The notes below the pieces were generated by a model. That model was given only the letters and a program-made list of their open reading frames with translations. It did no database searches and was not told where the DNA came from. Position numbers and translations under genes: made by a program. A stretch of DNA of 64,000 nt from an uncultured Prevotellaceae bacterium (GTDB taxonomy: Bacteria > Bacteroidota > Bacteroidia > Bacteroidales > Bacteroidaceae): assembly GCA_902778255.1 (NCBI GenBank), contig CACYXD010000004.1, positions 82,663 through 146,662 of the forward strand. The letters are read 5' to 3'. Numbering within the stretch: position 1 is the stretch's first letter; every line of letters starts with the position of its first letter. Of the stretch, positions 60,161-64,000 are shown piece by piece.

Positions 60161-62530
60161 ATGATGAGATTATTCTTAGCAGTCATCTCACTGATGTTCA
60201 TAGCATTGCCTGCATCAGCCCAAGATATCTACTCACAGGCTGAGAATGCCTATAAGATTGGTCGTATAGACTCTGCACTGGTGTTACTGAAAAACAATGA
60301 GAACAGTTTTCTCGGTACCGACAGGCAGAAAGCCTACCGACTCATCTCACTCTGCTGTCTGGCACTTGACCAGACAGCGGAATCCGAGAAATATGCTGGT
60401 ATGCTGCTGAAGGAGAACAGGAACTATTATGGCTCTTTGCAAGACCCTGTGCGTTTCGTTGATATGATCAACAAACTGAGAGAGGGTCGAGGAACAACGA
60501 TTAAAACGGCATCTGGCCAGGAAGAGTTGATTGAAGAGGCTCCAGTCCCCGTGACCATCATTACACGCGAGATGATTGACAATCTGAGCAATAACAAAAG
60601 CATCGGACAGATACTGGCCAACTATATTCCCGGCATGAGCGAGATATGCTCCTATGCCTTCTCAAACGTCACGATGCATGGCGTCTATTCCTCTGGACAA
60701 GAAAAAATCCTCATCATGGAAAATGGTCATCGTCTTAATACCCGCTCTACTAACAACGGCAAACTGGACTATGCCATTAGTACAGAGAAAATAGACCATA
60801 TCGAGGTGCTGCGCGGTCCTGCCTCTTCTCTTTACGGAAACGTGGCTCTTACGGCAGTGGTTAATATCATCACCCGTGAAGGCAAGGAAGTCAATGGCGT
60901 GAAAGGTAAGTACGGGTATGGTTCTCATGGCACGCATCGTGCTGACCTCATTGCTGGTACGTCTTTCCTTGAAACGGACATCATCGCATGGGGCTCGTTC
61001 TATACCTCCCAAGGCGATCGGTTTGATATTCCCAAAGGTACGGGGCTTTCCAATACGCCTTATGACGGTTATGCCTACATTGGTCGTTATGAAGGGAAGC
61101 CATCATACGATTTAGGTTTCAACCTGAAGGTCAAGGACTTCAGCATGATGTTGAGCCGCAAACACGGAAAGCAGGTGCCTCAGTACTCTTGGTATGGTGT
61201 GGCCTACGACTACGACCGCTACCGCAAACTGGGTGGCGATAAGGCTGGCTATTCTATTAACGAGACACACATTGACCTGGGCTACGAGAAAACTATCGGA
61301 AAAATCAACCTCAATGTATCGGCCTATGGCGACTGGTATAGCATCGACGACTATCAGGTGCTCTCTGACTCTATCGTCAATGTTGACTTCGACAGGACTG
61401 GTCATGCCGTAAGAGATGAGAATGGAAAGATTGTCTATCGCTTGTATCGCGGTATGTCGCAAGACCTGCTGTGGAATGAATACACCTTAGGAGCGATAGC
61501 TAAGGCCGATGCCAATTACAAGTTGGGAAACATGAAAGGAAACATCCTCGTAGGTACCCAATATGAGTTCTTTACCCTGGACGCTAACGACACGCATGTA
61601 GGCGAGAATTTTGAGGAAATGACGATGGTCATGCCCGAGTCAAGTTATACCGTTAAGGTTGGTCGCGAGCGCAGTGTGTCTGCTTTCATACAGGCCAAGC
61701 ACTTTTTACTTGACAACGTCATTCTCAATGCCGGCATACGCTACGACAATAAATACCGCAAGAACGAGGTACATGTCGATGCTTTCTCGCCGCGTGTTGC
61801 CCTCATCTATATGCCCAGCAAGAAGTTCAGTACAAAGTTGTCATATTCTCGCGCTTTCGTCGACGCCCCCTACTACACCCGCCAGAACACGACCAGTGCC
61901 TATCGTGGCAGTGCTGACCTGCAACCCGAGTATCTGAACGCCCTACAGCTTGACTTCATCGGTAAAGTGTCAAACCTCAGCTATGACGTCAACCTGTTCT
62001 ATAACCACCTGACAAATATCATCAGTAATAACCAAAGCCAGGATCTCTATGCACCAAAGTTCATCAATGCTGGTACCTTGAAGATTGCAGGTGCCGAACT
62101 GGAACTGGGTTACAACACCGCTTCTTTACACGCTCACCTCAATACGACTTGGCAGCGAGCACTCAGCGCTGAGCAATATTCATACAGCGACCATTATATC
62201 TATAGTGTACCATCAGTCATCACCAACCTCACCTGCGAACAGCGCCTATTAAGAAAAGCTCACCATGCGCTCTGGCTATCGGGCAACTTCCGTTACACAT
62301 CGCGTACGCTCAATAAAGCCAACTCACGTGTAACAGGCAGCGAAGACTTTTATCTCAATGACAGGGCGTTGGTTGACCTGCGATTGAAATACGACTATAA
62401 TGACCTGATGCAGCTTTCGCTCGACTGCGACAACATTTTCAATGTCAGTTACGAGATTGGAGGCACTTCCTATATCCCTTATCGCTATATGGGGCGCACC
62501 TTGATGGGTACTATATCGTTCAAACTATAG
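60161..62530 (+). CDS. TonB-dependent outer-membrane receptor with N-terminal TPR-like extension
   Basis: 789 residues: signal peptide (about 1-20), a helical TPR-like segment (about 24-110; AENAYKIGRIDSALVLLK) in place of the usual carboxypeptidase-like or STN domain, a plug (about 115-230; PVPVTIITREMIDNL, RGPASSLYGNVALTAVVNIITR) and a barrel ending YRYMGRTLMGTISFKL. It most resembles siderophore or small-molecule receptors rather than SusC, and no SusD is present. It follows the NRPS by 12 bp, so it probably imports or senses the NRPS product. Start may be ATG 60161 or 60164. No strong terminator follows; the next gene has its own promoter. Confidence 0.9.
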   Translation: MMRLFLAVISLMFIALPASAQDIYSQAENAYKIGRIDSALVLLKNNENSFLGTDRQKAYRLISLCCLALDQTAESEKYAGMLLKENRNYYGSLQDPVRFVDMINKLREGRGTTIKTASGQEELIEEAPVPVTIITREMIDNLSNNKSIGQILANYIPGMSEICSYAFSNVTMHGVYSSGQEKILIMENGHRLNTRSTNNGKLDYAISTEKIDHIEVLRGPASSLYGNVALTAVVNIITREGKEVNGVKGKYGYGSHGTHRADLIAGTSFLETDIIAWGSFYTSQGDRFDIPKGTGLSNTPYDGYAYIGRYEGKPSYDLGFNLKVKDFSMMLSRKHGKQVPQYSWYGVAYDYDRYRKLGGDKAGYSINETHIDLGYEKTIGKINLNVSAYGDWYSIDDYQVLSDSIVNVDFDRTGHAVRDENGKIVYRLYRGMSQDLLWNEYTLGAIAKADANYKLGNMKGNILVGTQYEFFTLDANDTHVGENFEEMTMVMPESSYTVKVGRERSVSAFIQAKHFLLDNVILNAGIRYDNKYRKNEVHVDAFSPRVALIYMPSKKFSTKLSYSRAFVDAPYYTRQNTTSAYRGSADLQPEYLNALQLDFIGKVSNLSYDVNLFYNHLTNIISNNQSQDLYAPKFINAGTLKIAGAELELGYNTASLHAHLNTTWQRALSAEQYSYSDHYIYSVPSVITNLTCEQRLLRKAHHALWLSGNFRYTSRTLNKANSRVTGSEDFYLNDRALVDLRLKYDYNDLMQLSLDCDNIFNVSYEIGGTSYIPYRYMGRTLMGTISFKL

Positions 62531-62588
62531 GCTCTTATTTAGAAACCACAAAAATAAGTTAAATTTCCGTTTATTTTGCAATCTCTGC

Positions 62589-62620
62589 TTTGCAATTTCG
62601 ATAAAAAAGTAGTACCTTTG
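62589..62620 (+). promoter_or_regulatory. Sigma-ABfr type promoter for the ATPase gene
   Basis: TTTG (62589-62592), 20-bp spacer, TACCTTTG (62613-62620), 24 bp before the ATG. Confidence 0.75.
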
Positions 62621-62644
62621 CATCGTTTTAAAACAAATCTGTGA

Positions 62645-63832
62645 ATGGAAGCCTTCTTTAGGACACATCGTTATTTGGTAGAGCACGTCAATGCTCCAGT
62701 TCGTCGAGGCCTTATGGACGAGATTGATTGGACTGACCGAATGATAGGTATCAAGGGTACAAGGGGCGTTGGAAAGACGACATTCCTGCTACAGTATGCG
62801 AAGGAGGAATTTGATATAAACGACAAACAATGTCTTTATATCAACATGAACAACTTTTACTTTCAGGGCCGAGGCATTGCCGACTTTGCCGGCGAGTTCT
62901 ATCACCGCGGCGGACGCGTGCTATTGATTGACCAGGTATTCAAGCAGGACAACTGGTCGCAGGAATTGCGCAAGTGCTACGACTTGTATCCCAACCTGAA
63001 GATTGTGTTTACAGGCTCCAGTGTGATGCGACTGAAGGACGAGAATCCCGAACTGAATGGTATCGTAAAGAGTTACAACCTGCGTGGTTTCTCCTTCCGT
63101 GAATTTCTCAACCTGCTGACGGGAAATGATTTCCGTGCCTACACGTTGGACGAGATTCTGCAAGACCACGAGCACATCATCAAACAGATACTGCCCAAGG
63201 TATCACCTCGCCGCTATTTCCAGGATTATATCCATCATGGCTTCTATCCCTTCTTCCAGGAACACCGCAACTATAGCGAGAACCTGCTAAAGACCATGAA
63301 CATGATGACCGAGGTGGATATCCTGCTCATCAAGCAGATAGAACTGAAGTATCTGCCCAAAATTAAAAAGCTGTTCTATGAGCTGGCAGAACAGGGACCA
63401 AAGGCTCCCAACGTATCGCAACTGGCAGCCGACATCGAAACCAGTCGTGCTACTGTGATGAACTATATCAAGTACCTCACCGATGCCCGCCTGCTGAATA
63501 TGATCTATCCCCTTGGCGAGGATTTCCCCAAGAAGCCCTCAAAGGTGATGCTCCACAACAGCAACCTGCTCTATGCCATCTACCCTATCCATGTAGAGAA
63601 GCAGACGGCGATGGAGACCTTCTTCGTGAACTCGCTTTGGAAAGACCATAAGGTCAACCAGAATAGTCGTGAGCCATTCTTCCTGGTTGACGGTAAACTG
63701 AAGTTCCGTATCTGTGATGCTAATGCCAGCAGTAAAATAAGGTACACATCCGATACGATCTACGCACGCTATAACACAGAGATTGGCAAGGATAACCAGA
63801 TACCCCTGTGGTTGCTGGGATTCCTGTATTAG
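62645..63832 (+). CDS. AAA_14/DUF4143-type ATPase
   Basis: 395 residues. Walker A is GTRGVGKTTF. The Walker B strand reads LLIDQ (D96, Q97), where most relatives have a catalytic Glu after the Asp. Sensor-like FTGSSVMRL follows, then a helix-turn-helix-like segment (ATVMNYIKYLTDARLL) and a C-terminal DUF4143-like domain. The family is abundant in Bacteroidetes and is often near toxin-antitoxin or transcription genes, but its function is unknown. It has its own promoter and is not part of the NRPS operon. Confidence 0.85.
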   Translation: MEAFFRTHRYLVEHVNAPVRRGLMDEIDWTDRMIGIKGTRGVGKTTFLLQYAKEEFDINDKQCLYINMNNFYFQGRGIADFAGEFYHRGGRVLLIDQVFKQDNWSQELRKCYDLYPNLKIVFTGSSVMRLKDENPELNGIVKSYNLRGFSFREFLNLLTGNDFRAYTLDEILQDHEHIIKQILPKVSPRRYFQDYIHHGFYPFFQEHRNYSENLLKTMNMMTEVDILLIKQIELKYLPKIKKLFYELAEQGPKAPNVSQLAADIETSRATVMNYIKYLTDARLLNMIYPLGEDFPKKPSKVMLHNSNLLYAIYPIHVEKQTAMETFFVNSLWKDHKVNQNSREPFFLVDGKLKFRICDANASSKIRYTSDTIYARYNTEIGKDNQIPLWLLGFLY

Positions 63833-63843
63833 AGAAAAAAAGA

Positions 63844-63870
63844 CAATTATTCCAATTATTAGAATTCGTT
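63844..63870 (+). repeat. Short 9-bp-period intergenic repeat
   Basis: CAATTATTC, CAATTATTA, GAATTCGTT: a 9-bp register with an AATT core, between the ATPase gene and nifJ. Confidence 0.65.
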
Positions 63871-63909
63871 TCAAAAAAAATATTTCATTTATTTATCATT
63901 ACTAAACAA

Positions 63910-64000
63910 ATGGCTAAAGAAAAGAAGTTTATCACCTGTGATGGTAACGAGGCTGCAGCTCACGTGAGCTATATGTTCTCGGAGGTAGCTGCTATCTACC
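63910..64000 (+). CDS. nifJ: Pyruvate:ferredoxin (flavodoxin) oxidoreductase, first 30 codons
   Basis: The frame from ATG 63910 reads MAKEKKFITCDGNEAAAHVS and continues to SEVAAIY at the edge. ITCDGNEAAAHV.YMFSEVAAIYP is the characteristic N-terminus of homodimeric pyruvate:ferredoxin oxidoreductase, which makes acetyl-CoA and reduced ferredoxin from pyruvate in anaerobes. No clear -7 box was seen directly upstream. Most of the gene lies outside the window. Confidence 0.9.
   Translation, partial: MAKEKKFITCDGNEAAAHVSYMFSEVAAIY

Overview
The window looks like chromosome of a Bacteroidales bacterium, most likely Prevotellaceae (Prevotella, Segatella or Xylanibacter type, gut or rumen). The reasons are the repeated sigma-ABfr style promoters (TTTG, 19-20 bp, TAnnTTTG), weak or absent Shine-Dalgarno sequences, abundant lipoproteins and TonB-linked barrels, polysaccharide-degrading enzymes, short C-terminal secretion tails of the YDLQGR...GKKV type, and many homologues typical of that family. 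No rRNA, tRNA, CRISPR array or insertion sequence was found.

Layout. 1-7558 (minus) is the end of a glycan-degrading operon: GH31 with a PA14 insert, GH2 with a C-terminal F5/8 domain, and the start of a GH43 lipoprotein. This enzyme set fits xyloglucan side-chain removal. 7631-15142 (plus) holds an rRNA methyltransferase, a small lipoprotein, ribosomal protein S1 with a structured leader, and recJ-recQ. 15121-21154 (minus) holds a LolA-like protein, GH105-DUF4861, dipeptidyl peptidase IV and a GldB-like lipoprotein. 21292-31417 is mostly plus: a DUF4861 protein, hemW (minus), then a run of genes for a NapH/NapG-like fusion, a Tat-exported iron-sulfur aldo/keto reductase, a HAD phosphatase, serB and an outer-membrane barrel. 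31481-36289 (minus) holds a second GH43 and a helicase with a built-in DEDDh exonuclease. 36426-48336 holds an SPFH protein, an AT-rich Sel1/lipoprotein pair, a repeat-rich intergenic segment, a 56-residue peptide, a very large surface protein and a K+-dependent membrane pyrophosphatase.

The most interesting locus is 48450-62530. Six tightly packed or overlapping plus-strand genes form what looks like one operon: response regulator-PP2C phosphatase, membrane coiled-coil/propeller protein, a propeller sensor kinase whose phospho-accepting His is replaced by Asp, a soluble histidine kinase with the normal His, a nonribosomal peptide synthetase (A-T-C-A-T-TE) and a TonB-dependent receptor. The first A domain lacks the Asp that binds an alpha-amino group while the second keeps it, so the predicted product is an acyl- or aryl-capped amino acid, possibly oligomerised by the TE. 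Signalling, synthesis and uptake appear to be encoded together.

A second theme is a family of short (7-9 bp period), degenerate tandem tracts. They occur between genes and also in frame inside at least six genes, often in linkers. A separate five-copy 22-bp repeat sits next to an 18-bp perfect inverted repeat near 39.9 kb. The window ends in an ATPase of the AAA_14/DUF4143 type and the first codons of pyruvate:ferredoxin oxidoreductase.
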